A stretch of 64,000 nucleotides of DNA from Macrosoma leucophasiata (GCA_036365455.1 JAWQUS010000008.1:25279501-25343500), one strand, 5' to 3'. Shown: positions 32,113 through 44,408, counted from the stretch's first letter. Notes: generated by a model from the sequence alone, not told the origin. Numbers and translations are program-made.

Positions 32113-35100
32113 GTAAGAAAAAAATAGAAGAAAGAAAAAATAAAGTATTTTTTCTTTCTTCTTTGGCTTACATCACCAAAGAAAAAAAAATAAAAAAATG
32201 AAATAAGTAACAGCATTCAATGAATAATAAGAATAATAATAATAAAATAAAGAAATAACCTGTAAACTGGAACTTTATATGCTGTATACACGATATCAAT
32301 GGCAAATTAGTAGCAGATAGATGAAAGTATGCTATAATACCTATGCTCTCGAGCTATACCACAATAGTTCCAGTCGCCAGCAATAATGTACAGTGTCCAG
32401 TTAGTAATATTGCACATTATATGCACGTATTATGAAATATATTTTATTTTGAAGAAAAATGGAAAGAATCTAGTCCAGCGGGCTGGACTAGATTCCCAGT
32501 AGGCCGCGAGTTCGAGTCTCGCCTGAAGTCAAATTTTTCTTTCCATTTTTCTTCAAAATCAAATATATTTCACAAGCATGTGTTAATGCGAAATAATATT
32601 AAACACGTATTATGAATATTGTTTTTTACTGGTGGTAGAGTTCCAGTGTAGGAGCTCGAGAGCGTAGCCACCGCTTTATCTAATGTATCTGCCGCTAAAT
32701 GGTAGTGTTCAACACATGTGTTCCGCTTAGATGGTAATGTATGGCCCCTTAATAACTATCACAGTGACATAACAACTTAAGTCTCAGGGGTGGCAACGCA
32801 TCTGCATTTTGACCTCTGGTCTTTGTGTGGGTGTTTATAGGCTGCAGTCATCATTTAACATCAATGTGAACTGCATGCTTGTTTGCCACCTTCATTACAT
32901 AAAAAATAAAATTGTTCAAGTTATAAATATGATTGTTCACATTTCCAGGACGATACTATACGAAGAAACACGAGTGGGTGTCGGTGGATGCCGGTGTTGG
33001 CACTGTCGGCATATCCAATTATGCGCAGGTATACTGAAGATATCTTACCTCCACCAGGGGTTTCTGCAGTAACTAGATGTGCCATAAGGCCTGTGCCAAA
33101 GGTTAAACAAAGTTATTGATTATCTACACAAGTTTAGCGACCCATTAAAAGTTTAATCAAATAAAATTAAGTAGGTACCTCTATAATTATTAAGGAGGAG
33201 ATATGTACGAGTATGTTCAGCACAGGCGTTAATTAGCTATCTTTATAAAAAAAGAAAACAATTAGATAAGAAGAATAATATTAGTATTAAATATCTATTG
33301 ATAGTGTATCTATAGATATTTAAGACTAATATTATTTTAAATAGATACCATTAAAAGTTACTGTAATAATAAGCCAACATGTTTCGATAGGTTTTACTCA
33401 CTAACGTGCGTAATAACCTTTAACTTAATTAGCATACCTAGTGTGTAAACTGAGGGTCCACCAACAAAAACTTAAAGTTCACAATATTTATAACTATTTG
33501 TGATCTTTCCTTAGTTTTAAATTTTCCTTGTAATTTTTACTAAAAATTGTCTTAAATGTTCATGTTATAATCCATTAACTATGTGATAAATTTATGTTAT
33601 CTTTCAGAGACCACAGAAAGTTGTTTGTAATTTATTATTATCTATTCATATTAGGTTTTTTTAAATGTTGTTTATTAAGGTTTTACTAAAGGTTTGTAAC
33701 CATTAGTTGGTGAACTCATTATATAACTATATTTGGGAGCTTATGTCTGAGGACCTATTTTATGAATGATGTTTTTACAAATATTTCCACACTTTTTACT
33801 AAGTACTGTTGTTAGTTAAACTGCAAAAATCTTCAAAAATAAAAGTGGGCTCTCAGTTTTTAAATTAGCGCATCACCTCTTGCAGGCAGCCTCTCTAGAT
33901 CAATCCCAACAATATCTGAGTGCCTAGTACGAGATTTTAAGCGAATTCTGCGTTAAACGAAAATTAAAATTGTGCGAAAATCTGCGTTTACTCTTACGCG
34001 AATTCGATCGCGTAAGAGTAAACGCAGATTTAGTAAATTAAATCTCGCACTAGGCACTCTGTTCTCCGGCTTTTTACAAATCTTGATAAAGTGCATTGCC
34101 GTCGCTGCGTCACCCCGCAACCCCGCTTCCCGCTGCACGATATTTTGCCTAGGCAAGGTGCGTGGCATACCTATGCTCAGAGTAAATGGCCGTTTAAGAG
34201 ACAAAAAAGAATTTTATATTGGAAAATTAAAATTAAAAAAAAAAGTGTATTGTAAAAAGTCGTAGAACAAATATCTTTGGGATTGATGTAGAGAGGCTGC
34301 CTGCAAGAGGTGATGCGCTAATCTATACTAACATAAAATTTAAGAGTGTTTGTTTGCTTGAACGCGCTAATCGCTAATCTCAGTAACTACTGGTCCGATT
34401 TGAAAAGTTCTTTCAGTGTTATATAGCCCATTTATCGAGGAAGGCCATAGGGTATACATCATCACGCTATGACTAATAGGAGCGGAGGAGCGCAGGCGAA
34501 GCCGGGGCGGGCCGCTAGTTTCAAATAATCCTGTATTAGCAAGTGTTCAATAAAGTGTATAAGTGTAGGAGGCGCTGGGCGAGGTGGTGTTCGTGCAGCT
34601 GCCGGCGGGGCTGGCGGGGGGCGCGGTGGTGAGCGCGGGCGACGAGTGCGGAGCGCTGGAGAGCGTCAAAGCCGCCAGTGAAGTCTACTCCCCTGTCTCT
34701 GGCACGGTACGTTTATCTTGTAGTAAGTCTACTCCCCTATCTCTGGCACGGTACGCTTATCTTGTAGTAAGTTTGCACGTTTTTTTTCTAATGTAATGGT
34801 AATGGCAAACAAGCATGCAGTTCACATTGATGTTAAGTGATGACTGCAGCCTATAGACACCCACACAAAGACCAAGGTTAAAATGCAGATGCGTTGCCAG
34901 CGAAGTAGTATAATAACTGTATGTTGGCACCCCTGAGACCTTATGTCTCTGTGATAGTTATTAAAAGGCCATACATTATCATCTAACAGGAACACAATAG
35001 TGCTGAACACCACCATTTGGCTGCAGATAGATAAGGTAATGGGGAAATAGATTTCCCTTTTATTTTATATTCTTCTATCTATCGTTTCCTGTAACTTTAT

Positions 35101-35850
35101 CGTTATTGTTTTGATTCCTGCATACTTATCCTTTTGTGGGTGTCTATAAGCTGCAGTCATCACTTAACATCTATGTGAACTACATGCTAGTTTGCCACCT
35201 TCATTACATACATAAAAAAGAGATGTATTCCCAGTTGCCCCTGCGGCGATTGCCACCGGAGGCAAATAGGAAAAAAAAACCAGTTGCCGCCCGTGAAAAA
35301 TGGCCATAGAATGTTTGTGACATTTGCCATAGGAATGCATATGATATAAAAATACAATATTTTGAATTACGCCATCAGGATGTTTTTTGAATAAAAAAAA
35401 ACAAAAATTAAAGTTAGACGTTTTATTCATTAGTGTTGTTTCAAATTGAATTAAATTACAAAAAGAGAGTCCACACTTGTCTATCATCCGGACGCACTTC
35501 CTTAGCACGCTGAATGCACGTTCGATTTATCACCGAAAGCGGGATTAAGCCAGTACCTCGCGGGACATTTAATTTTGACTCAAAAAATCGGGACTACCCG
35601 CCAATATCGGGATGTCTGGCAACGCTGTCCTGCCCCCCCATCTTTCTCTACTACCCCACTACCAACAAAACTTACAAAATAAACATTTCAGATTACAGAA
35701 GTAAACAATAAGTTGGAGTCCACTCCCTCACTGATCAACAAGTCTTGCTACTCGGAGGGCTGGCTGTTCCGCGTGCGGCTCTCGTCGCCCGACGAGCTGC
35801 ACCGACTCATGGACGAGGCTGCTTACGACACTTACCTCAAGGACCATTGA
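32013..35850 (+). CDS. GCSH: Glycine cleavage system H protein, mitochondrial
   Basis: Exons 32013-32112, 32949-33028, 34569-34706 and 35692-35850 (stop TGA) join in phase to 158 residues, the usual precursor size. The H protein carries the lipoyl arm that shuttles the aminomethyl group between the P, T and L proteins of the glycine cleavage complex in the mitochondrial matrix. Residues 1 to about 35 form a leader rich in Arg, Ser and Ala with no acidic residue. The mature part starts [10 protein letters not shown]. The lipoyl site is K94 in [17 protein letters not shown]. The C-terminal helix holds [14 protein letters not shown]. The start ATG (32013) has G at -3 and +4. Exon 3 is very GC-rich with a short Gly/Ala-rich variation ([15 protein letters not shown]). 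Introns hold a family A repeat and a MITE. Confidence 0.95.
32462..32580 (+). repeat. tRNA-headed SINE, family 2 copy with palindromic start
   Basis: 'gaatctagtccagc' is followed directly by its inverse 'gctggactagattc', then 'gagttcgagtctcgcc' (B box) and 'gtcaaatttttcttt'. Lies in GCSH intron 1. Confidence 0.65.
32628..32900 (+). repeat. Dispersed repeat family A, long copy in GCSH intron 1
   Basis: Runs from 'actggtggtagagttccag' through 'ggcaacgcatctgcatttt' to 'tttgccaccttcattacat', ending about 50 bp before exon 2. It shows the full tail that shorter copies lack. Confidence 0.75.
32949..33028 (+). CDS. GCSH: GCSH exon 2
   Basis: Acceptor 'atttccag', donor 'gtatac'. Encodes the start of the mature protein, [20 protein letters not shown] then ISNYAQ, all strongly conserved in H proteins. 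Confidence 0.93.
33864..34322. mobile_element. MITE with nested palindromes in GCSH intron 2
   Basis: Terminal inverted repeats of about 40 bp begin 'attagcgcatcacctcttgc' at both ends. Inside, a perfect 23-bp inverted repeat (33978-34000 with 34009-34031) lies within a wider inverted pair 'gtgcctagt...gagattt' / 'aaatctcgcactaggcac'. No coding capacity. Confidence 0.8.
34569..34706 (+). CDS. GCSH: GCSH exon 3 (lipoyl-lysine)
   Basis: Acceptor 'agtgtag', donor 'gtacgt'. Encodes [20 protein letters not shown], then the lipoyl motif [16 protein letters not shown]. The donor region is duplicated (see 34681-34768). Confidence 0.93.
34681..34768 (+). repeat. 44-bp tandem duplication across the GCSH exon 3 donor
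   Basis: The unit 'aagtctactcccctgtctct ...' occurs at 34681-34724 and 34725-34768 with two differences. It spans the last 26 bases of exon 3, the donor and 18 intron bases, so a second donor-like site lies 44 bp downstream. Confidence 0.9.
34803..35042 (-). repeat. Dispersed repeat family A, minus copy in GCSH intron 3
   Basis: Inverse of 32628-32900: 'tggcaaacaagcatgcagtt' to 'gcagatagataaggtaatgg'. A tail fragment in plus orientation follows at 35136-35210. Confidence 0.75.
35692..35850 (+). CDS. GCSH: GCSH exon 4 (C-terminus)
   Basis: Acceptor 'acatttcag'. Encodes [40 protein letters not shown] and [12 protein letters not shown], then TGA. Confidence 0.93.
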   Translation: MTEVNNKLESTPSLINKSCYSEGWLFRVRLSSPDELHRLMDEAAYDTYLKDH

Positions 35851-35972
35851 CCACTTACTTTAGTGGCTAAGAGGCTAATCACGCCAAAAGCGCACTTACT
35901 GAACTGCGAAGCAAAATAATTTTTAATGCGAAGACAATATTTTTTTCGCGATTTTAGAATTGGTTCCACACA

Positions 35973-36264
35973 TAGAGCAACACGGGCCACAGAGGAGTAG
36001 CCATATGCAGGCTTTCCCCTCAAAGTACAAGACCAAATGGTCCTATGCCTGTCTGTCGCCCAGATGTTGAAATGTGCGCGTGAAATTGTATAGTATTTTG
36101 TTAAAGTCAAGGTGTGAGTTTCGTAGTAATAGACGATTTTTGTAGTGTGAGTGTGTGTCATACGTATTTCCCCCCGCAAAAAACGACAGACTGTTTTGTA
36201 TCGGTAATAAACACTATCGCTACTCCCCTCCGGTCCGCCGCGACCGGTGAGCCGAGTTGCTCAA
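35973..36264. repeat. Family D repeat downstream of GCSH
   Basis: Bounded by 'tagagcaacacgggcc' and 'gagttgctca'; relative of 2666-2866 in opposite orientation. An 'aataaa' at about 36207, inside this repeat, is the first such signal after the GCSH stop. Confidence 0.65.
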
Positions 36265-36639
36265 TGGTTCCACAGAAAAATAACGCCAAATAATTTTTAT
36301 ATTGGCCTTGTGTGAAAAATCATTTTGTATGTTATACAAACTTTTAAATAAGGGCTGAGTCTCGAGTTGTGGACATTCATTTTTTCTTATTGCAAGACTT
36401 TTAAAATTACCTTAGTCTTATAGTCTTCGCAGTTCTTCTGAAAGGGAGAATCGTTGGAATCATAACCCTTCACATCCTCCAAATCAGTTGAAATTCACAC
36501 ATAATATATGATAGTCGTGACCTTTCCTCCAAAATATTTGTGTACTTTATGTATATAATAGACTGATGACAGCAACTCATCATTAAAACACTAATCATAG
36601 AGAGGCAGTTGATTGGTAGAACTTATTTTCGTTAGTGTT

Positions 36640-36915
36640 GAAGACTTGTTGATACAAGTCTTTCTACTCCGAAGGCTGACTCTTCCGCATGCTACGCGCG
36701 TTATTCGATGAGCTGGAACAGAATCTTGGACCAAGTATCTTACTAAGACACTTATCCCACGGGCCATTAACCACTATCGTGCTAGTGTGTGACACTTATC
36801 CCAAAGCCCATGGACCACTATCGCGACCACAAGTTCTTACCCAGAGGCTACACATGCCAAAATTGCTTAATACGAGGTAATTTTCAAGACGAAAACAATA
36901 TTCTATCGCGATTTT
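36640..36915 (+). pseudogene. Decayed duplicate of the last GCSH exon
   Basis: 'acaagtctttctactccgaa' corresponds to exon 4 bases coding NKSCYSEG. Similarity continues through the coding end, the stop region ('gggccattaaccacta' against 'ggaccattgaccactt') and into the 3' flank ('attttcgag' against 'attttagaa', about 35950). The Trp codon of SEGW is TGA here, and further changes and a small internal duplication ('cttatccca') break the frame. No acceptor is visible in front, so it is a dead local copy about 0.95 kb downstream. Confidence 0.8.
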
Positions 36916-37175
36916 CGAGCCAAATTAAAAATTTTAATATGAAACCAATTTCATATCAATAGATGTTAAATTATGAGTAAAGTAAAAGTCATACGACATC
37001 GGGATGTGACGAGCCACTTCTGGAGGAGAATTCTTCCATTAGTGCAATCAGTCAACCGAACAATGGCGGTCCTTTCCACTACGCAACAGAAAAAACCAAA
37101 AAACGTCGGGATGTTTGCAGTCCCGCAATAACTGCCGCCACCGCCAACGCTAATACTAAGCTAAGTAGGAACGAG

Positions 37176-37212
37176 GATTTGCGATCGCGATCGAAAATCG
37201 CGATCGCAAATC
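37176..37212. repeat. Perfect 16-bp palindrome with MITE-like flank
   Basis: 'gatttgcgatcgcgat' and its inverse with a 5-nt loop. The following 'tcgcactaggtactctgtt' matches the MITE interior near 34047-34065, so this is a scrap of the same family. 37213-38032 otherwise shows only AT-rich sequence. Confidence 0.75.
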
Positions 37213-38032
37213 TCGCACTAGGTACTCTGTTGTCGTCTTATCATTCCTATACACAATTATATAAATTCATAACCTATCTTGATGCCTGATGAATTATTAA
37301 TTTAACCTATGCCATATACTAAAACTATCGGTGCAAGAATTGACTTGGAAAACAAAAGAATGTACACATCTGAAAGTCTACTCGTCAATAGATGGCGCTA
37401 GGATTTGAGAACCAATCGAGAGCCAATATTTTATTGATATGAAAATATATTTTGATAGTGAAATAAAAATGTTCCTATTTTAATGAAATAAAATATTGTG
37501 TATTAAAACATTTGTTTATTTTCCAAATTTATAAGAAATGATTTATGTCATCACTAGACATAGATATATATCTCATGTAGATATATCTACTTAGTAATCT
37601 GTTAAGACAGCTTATTAGAAATTATAGAAGGTTTGATAACCTCAGTAAAAAACTAATCTTTTAACCAATTTTAAAGAACAGACTAATCAGCGGAAATGAT
37701 TAATGTTATTTCTCCATTAATAATTTCCTGTCTAGGTAGTTGTTTAACAACGGCTCAATATCTCCATTATTAATTTCCGCTGATACCCATAAGTAGGTAT
37801 TTGGCCATTTAACAAACTATATCTGAAATCGATCATAAGCAACGCGCGCAATGCTCACCAGAGCACAAGCATAAAGACTGTAGACACATTTCAAGTTCAC
37901 TCATCATTAAGGAGGAAGCGATCTATTGGTCTAAATGTAATATTTAAAAGTATTAAACAGTACTTAGGCCAATATAAAAACAACAGGCACGCAGCCCACA
38001 TTGAGTCATTGAGGAGTGTTCCTACAAATTCT

Positions 38033-38305
38033 TCACTCCTCATCAAGTGCCGCTGCGCCGCATATGATCTCGATGAGCTCCCTCGTGATGACTGCCTGGC
38101 GAGTCCTGTTGAACAACAGTTGCAGTTTCCGGAGCATCTCGCCCGCGTTCTTGGTGGCGTTGTCCATGGCCGTCATGCGTGCCGACTGCTCGGACGCCGC
38201 GCTCTCCTTGAGCGCGTAGTACAGCAACGCTGCCAGTGTCCACTCCGCATAACTTTCAAGCTGGTCCTCTTCTACGTCGTCGAATATGTGCATGTTAGGG
38301 GCTGC
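38033..38305 (-). CDS. ATPsyngamma: ATP synthase gamma paralog exon 5 (C-terminal helix)
   Basis: Acceptor 'aatcacag' on the minus strand. Encodes [20 protein letters not shown] through [20 protein letters not shown] and AAALDEE, stop TGA. Best conserved exon of the gene. Confidence 0.93.
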   Translation of the reverse strand, partial: AAPNMHIFDDVEEDQLESYAEWTLAALLYYALKESAASEQSARMTAMDNATKNAGEMLRKLQLLFNRTRQAVITRELIEIICGAAALDEE

Positions 38306-41300
38306 CTGTGATTGAAATGGAGACGTATTATATTTATGAAGTGGAAGGATCTGGGCAAGATTTGTACAAAAAAATGGATAGGTAATAGGTAGAAGGTGTA
38401 ACAACTTTAGAATATTATTTTGGGCACCTAAACAAAATTGCCAGATGTTATAAACATTTTTACCTTTCCGGAATATTAAGTTTAAAATATAAAATTTAGT
38501 GTGGAGGTCTTCCACACTAAAGCTCACCATTTTTGTTTTAGTGAAAAATGTTCTATGTTAATGTTAATATATAATTGTTGTAAAATGTTTTTCTCGCATC
38601 TTTTTTAAGAAACAACTCTCCTCCAAAGATTAGGTATCTACTCTGCAAAGAGTACATTATCTGTATTCTCTCCTCTCCTCATCGCAAATCACGCCACGCC
38701 ATGCCACGCCTCCTCTCTCTTCGCCTCTACCCTCTCTCCTTCCTTCTTAGTAGAATAGTCATGCCAGCCCCTCTATTTCCGTTACACTATCATTCAGCAG
38801 CAGATGTATCAAACACTTGATATTTATTCCTGTGTGAGGATGATTCTGAATACCTAACGATTCAAACGATCGGCGTAAAACATTGGCGCAACTGCATATT
38901 TAAACATTTGAACACATTCACTGTTCTATAGCAAATAATAGCCATATGACATGTGGTAGGTACATAGGGCAGAGGAAGGAGTGGAAAGTGAGGATACAAC
39001 CTCGACCCTATACTTGTTGAAGAAGGGCACGACGCTGAGCTCGTACTTGACGGGCGTGAAGTACTTGTTGTAGTATATCTCGCCCAGGTCGTAGCGGAAG
39101 CCGGAGTCCGCCACCACCGCCGCCACCGCCGCCGCGTCCGCGAACACTGGCGCCGTGCGACCCACCTGCGTGCGTACCACAACATAAGTTTATTCAGGGG
39201 CTCGATCGTACACCGCGTATAGGTATTTCTCAGTACCTAGAGAACAGAGAGAGTCCCAAGTAGGTACAGACCTGCTCGAAACTATGATAAGTTAATGGCA
39301 GAGACATAAAAAAAAATAATGATAAAAAAGAGAGATCCCCCCGAATGCAAACTTTGTACTAGGTGGCATTCGAGCGGTTCGGATTTGGGCAACTTCCGAT
39401 ATCCGATAATTATATTAAATTTTAAGGGTATAAGTACCTCTTTAAAACTTAGCAGCATATGTTCGGGGAAGTGTGGATAAAGCATGGATTTAGACTTGTC
39501 GCCAACGCAGACGACTCGGTGCACAGGCGCAGGCGCGGCGCGCTGCGTCAGCGTGCGGCGGATACGACGCGATATGCCGCCGTGGACGCCACCGCATAGA
39601 CCTGCAAGTGAAGGATTCAGATATTACGAAATCATACCTACATTACCACGTGAAACTGCTGTGTCGGTATACCTACTGCACCGACGCTCGACGGTCCAGA
39701 AATGTCTGTGCTTGGCTGAGAATTTTAATTGGAAGCCATGATCGTTTGAGTGCACGCTTCATTCACAGATCACAAAAGAGTTGTCATGGTTAGACTGGTA
39801 ATTAAGTAAGAGTTCGGGCTCTTGAAGCCAAAAATTTATAGCTGATTCGAAGATCTAACTAATCTATACTTATATTTATTTATTTATTTATTTATTTAAT
39901 AGCTTTTTCACAATAGTACAGCACATTCATCAGAGTATATTGAGATCTTAAATATAATATTGTGACACCCCGTCAGGGCATTGCTATTTGTACAAAGGGG
40001 ACAAAGAATGCTTTTTTATTACATAATTAAATATCGATACTTTACAAATTATATTAGTATGCTTTCATTTTACAAAACTTAGAACTCTAATTACATTAAG
40101 TTCTACCTAAAGTTTTTTGAATATTTATTAACATTTAAATATAAGTATAATATTGACTCTCCTACTGCATTTATTTTATCACATTGCATAAAGTTAAAAT
40201 AACATTTTAATACATATATTTTATTATTATTTATTATCATTTAAAAAATCCTGTATGTCATAATAAGCTTTATTTATAAGAAAAAGTTTTAGGTGGGAGG
40301 TGAAAACTTTTCCTGTGTCTATATTTTTAATACTATTTGGAATTTTATTGTAAATTTTAATCACCATGTCATGGGGCCCAGATGTAAAGAAATACTATTT
40401 CTTTCTTCGCACTCTGTGTATTTACTTACCATGAAGTTTGGTTATAGTTTTTAACTTTTTAATTGTCTGATTTTAAAGAAGAAACGAATTCAGAATGTCA
40501 GATGACAGATTTAAATATGAGTTGATTGACAATTGGATAATCAATGAAAATTTTAATATTATATTATTTTATGTTTTAAAAGTGAAAGAATAAACTTTCA
40601 TTGTCGTTTCTTCTTTACAGGTTTGAGTTCATATTGTTTTATATTACCTAAATAAAATAGTCTCTGTATAAAAAAAACTAACAATAAATCTTCTTTACAG
40701 CAACACAAGGTTTATTTCTTTCATATAGTAAAACAGACTTATAAAACGACAATTTTGTTTATAAAAAGATGCAAATGGAGCAGTTACGTTTTGAATTCAC
40801 GATTTTACCGGCGAATGATGGAAAATCTAATATTTGTTGTGTAACCTCAATCACAACTAAAGATGAAAAAAAATTTGCTATACCAGAGGAATTACAGTCT
40901 GTTGGATTTCACGAAGAATTAATTGAGACAGCTGTGTACAACAAAGTAAAAAATAGTTTAAAGAAAAGACATCAGACACGAAGAGTTTGGATAACTATGA
41001 CAGATAAATTACGAGAAATTTACATAGATACTGATGGTTCTCTGCTGGGTGTTGGAGCAATTTTAAAACAAGTACAACTAGATGGTAAAGAAAAACCAGT
41101 AGCCTATTTTTCAAAAAAACTGAATGGAGCGCAAAAGAAGAAAAAGGCAATATATTTAGAATGCTTAGCTATTAAAGAAGCACTAAGATATTGGCAGTAC
41201 TGGCTGATAGGTAAATCGTTTACAGTCTACACAGACCATAAACCATTAGAAAACATGAACTTAAAAGCTAGAACAGACGAAGAACTAGGTGATTTGACTT

Positions 41301-44300
41301 ATTACCTTTCACAATATGATTTTAAAATCAAATATTCCCCTGGAAAAGATAATTTAGAAGCGGACTGTTTAAGTCGGAATCCTGTATTAGAACCAGAGGA
41401 TAATCTAGAAGAACAACTGAAAGTTGTGAACTTAATTACATTAGAAGATATTGTAATAGATCAGAATCAAAATAAAGAAATACAGAGAAACAATAATAAA
41501 ATAATCAAAAAACACAATTTATACTTCAAAAGAATTAGGAACAAAGAGAAAATAATAATAACAGAAGAATTCAGTATTAAATTTATAAAGCGAATACATG
41601 AAGATCTATGTCACATTGGAGTGGGACAAATGCTAAAGACTATTAGTTCACTGTACGCAACAAAAAATTTAACGAAAAATATTAAAAATGTTTGTAGGAA
41701 TTGTGAAATTTGCATAAAAAACAAAACAAGAGGACAACACAAATATGGATTAATGTCATATTTAGGCCCAGCGACAAGACCCTTTGAAATAGTATCAATA
41801 GACACAATTGGAGGTTTTGGTGGTTCTAGATCAACCAAGAAATACATACATCTTTTAGTGGACCACTTCACTAGATATGCATTTATTATAACATCAAAAA
41901 CCCAGGGTGCACATGACTTTATAAAGCTAATAAATAAGGTCGCTGAAACCGAAGAGATTGGGATGCTCCTTACCGACCAGTATCCTGGAATAAACTCTAA
42001 AGAATTCAAGAAGTTCCTTACTGACAAACAAATAACAATAATTTTTACAGCAGTGAATGCACCGTTTTCTAATGGCCTAAATGAAAGGTTGAATCAAACG
42101 ATAGTTAACAAAATTAGATGCAAAATCAATGAAGATGGAGAAAACAGAGCGTGGACTACAATAGCACATGAATGTGTAGAAAAATACAATCAGACTAACC
42201 ACTCAGTAACTGGCTATGCACCATGTTATTTGCTATACGGAACAGATGTTAAGGTTTTACCAAAAGAACTACAACAAGGAGGTATAAATAGTGACTGGAT
42301 CGGAGATAAGAAAACAGCGCTTAATAATACCTTGAAATCACATTACTATAACAAAATGAGGTATGATAGGAATAGAAAACAAAGAGAATTCAGTGTGGGA
42401 GATCTAGTATATATAGAAAATGGGAATAAACTAAATAGGAAAAAGCTAGATGAATTGAGAATTGGACCATATAAAATAATTAAAAAGAAATCTAATACAA
42501 TTTACGAGATAGATACAGGACATAGAAAAACAGAGTCAAATCTTTTTCATATCACAAAACTAATTCCAGTACAGATAACAGAGGATGAGAATGTGCAAGT
42601 ATCAAATGGAGAACTGGAGTGAAAATTCACGGGTGAATTTTCTTCCCCATGGGGGGAGATGTAAAGAAATACTATTTCTTTCTTCGCACTCTGTGTATTT
42701 ACTTACCATGAAGTTTGGTTATAGTTTTTAACTTTTTAATTGTCTGATTTTAAAGAAGAAACGAATTCAGAATGTCAGATGACAGATTTAAATATGAGTT
42801 GATTGACAATTGGATAATCAATGAAAATTTTAATATTATATTATTTTATGTTTTAAAAGTGAAAGAATAAACTTTCATTGTCGTTTCTTCTTTACAGGTT
42901 TGAGTTCATATTGTTTTATATTACCTAAATAAAATAGTCTCTGTATAAAAAAAACTAACAATAAATCTTCTTTACAGCAACACAAGGTTTATTTCTTTCA
43001 TATAGTAAAACAGACTTATATATAATATTGTGACACCCCGTCAGGGCATTGCTATTTGTACAAAGGGGACAAAGAATGCTTTTTTATTACATAATTAAAT
43101 ATCGATACTTTACAAATTATATTAGTATGCTTTCATTTTACAAAACTTAGAACTCTAATTACATTAAGTTCTACCTAAAGTTTTTTGAATATTTATTAAC
43201 ATTTAAATATAAGTATAATATTGACTCTCCTACTGCATTTATTTTATCACATTGCATAAAGTTAAAATAACATTTTAATACATATATTTTATTATTATTT
43301 ATTATCATTTAAAAAATCCTGTATATCATAATAAGCTTTATTTATAAGAAAAAGTTTTAGGTGGGAGGTGAAAACTTTTCCTGTGTCTATATTTTTAATA
43401 CTATTTGGAATTTTATTGTAAATTTTAATCACCATGTCATGGGGCCCAGATGTGACAAACTGTAATTTTGAAAATTGAGTTTTAAGTTTGTGTAAGTTAC
43501 GATTGTTTCGCTTTATTATATTATTATTTAGTGAATACATATTTTAAGTATGCCATATTTTATGAAATAATGTTTACATGACTCCATTTGATTTATTTTA
43601 CTAAGGATCTTATCTAATACATTTTTTTTGCAGGATAAAAATTTCATGCATATCTGTGGAATTTCCCCAAAGTATAATACCGTATGTAAATCTAGAATGA
43701 GCATAGGCATAGTATGCCGACAGAGCAGTTTTAAAGTCTGATACCCTTTTCAAGTGGTAGAGTACGTACGTGAACGAGTTTATTTTATTTGCTAAGTTCT
43801 GGATGTGCACTTTCCACTTTAGATTACTATCAAGGTCGATGCCTAGTAGCGCTGTAGAATTAATGGTATCTTATAATAACTCTGTAGAAGTGTAAATTCT
43901 GTACATTAAAAATATTGAAAAAATAAATACAAGGGGATGTTATTAGATCGATACCGAACACAAATATGTGATTAGATTTTTTTTGTCTGTCTGTCTGTCT
44001 GTCTGTTTGTTCAAGCATCACATAAAAACTACCGGTCCGATTACAATGAAACTTGGTATGATTATATTTTAACCTTTAGCGCACAACACTGGGTACTTTT
44101 TATCCCGGAAAAATGTCTGTTTGTCTGTGTGTTTGTGCACGCTAATATCAGAAACGACTTATTCGATTTGCGGTTTTAACTAATATATTGTGGTAAGTTT
44201 CACTTAACATTTAGTGTTTGTTTCATGTGAATCGGCTCAGAAATAAAAAAGTTATGTCAATTTAAAGAATCGTATCGAATATTTTTAAGCTATTCTGTAT

Positions 44301-44377
44301 CATAATTCTATCTTTTAGGGAGTTTCGTACCTAATGGGTAAAAACGGACCCTACGGATAACTAATCCTCCGCTGTCT

Positions 44378-44408
<31 letters not shown>

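Larger units (their letters stand above)
40383..43020 (+). mobile_element. Ty3/Gypsy-type LTR retrotransposon, internally deleted
   Basis: Two LTRs of 361 bp (40383-40743 and 42660-43020), identical by eye, enclose a 1.9-kb interior with one intact frame (40769-42622). A polypurine tract 'ggggggaga' precedes the 3' LTR. The LTRs begin TGT and appear to end TATA. Gag, most of the protease and the reverse transcriptase are missing, so this is a non-autonomous deletion derivative. Identical LTRs suggest recent insertion. Confidence 0.85.
39868..43866 (-). mobile_element. Jockey/CR1-type non-LTR fragment, interrupted by an LTR element
   Basis: On the minus strand, 43866-43611 encodes the typical post-RT region ([19 protein letters not shown], then [20 protein letters not shown]). 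After frameshifts, the C-terminal [16 protein letters not shown] and [14 protein letters not shown] follow, with a stop at 43295. The 3' end has an (AAAT)n tail at 39868-39900. The LTR element 40383-43020 plus a second copy of 430 bp separate the two parts. Confidence 0.75.

Noticed and set aside
31866..32216. 116-residue minus-strand frame over GCSH exon 1
   Set aside because: Shadow of the plus-strand leader exon and an adjacent SINE head; the plus frame joins exon 2 exactly in phase.
38009..38311. Plus-strand frames opposite the ATP synthase gamma C-terminal exon
   Set aside because: The minus strand encodes a clear conserved protein with proper splice sites.
41611..42027. 138-residue minus-strand frame within the LTR element
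   Set aside because: Shadow of the integrase frame.
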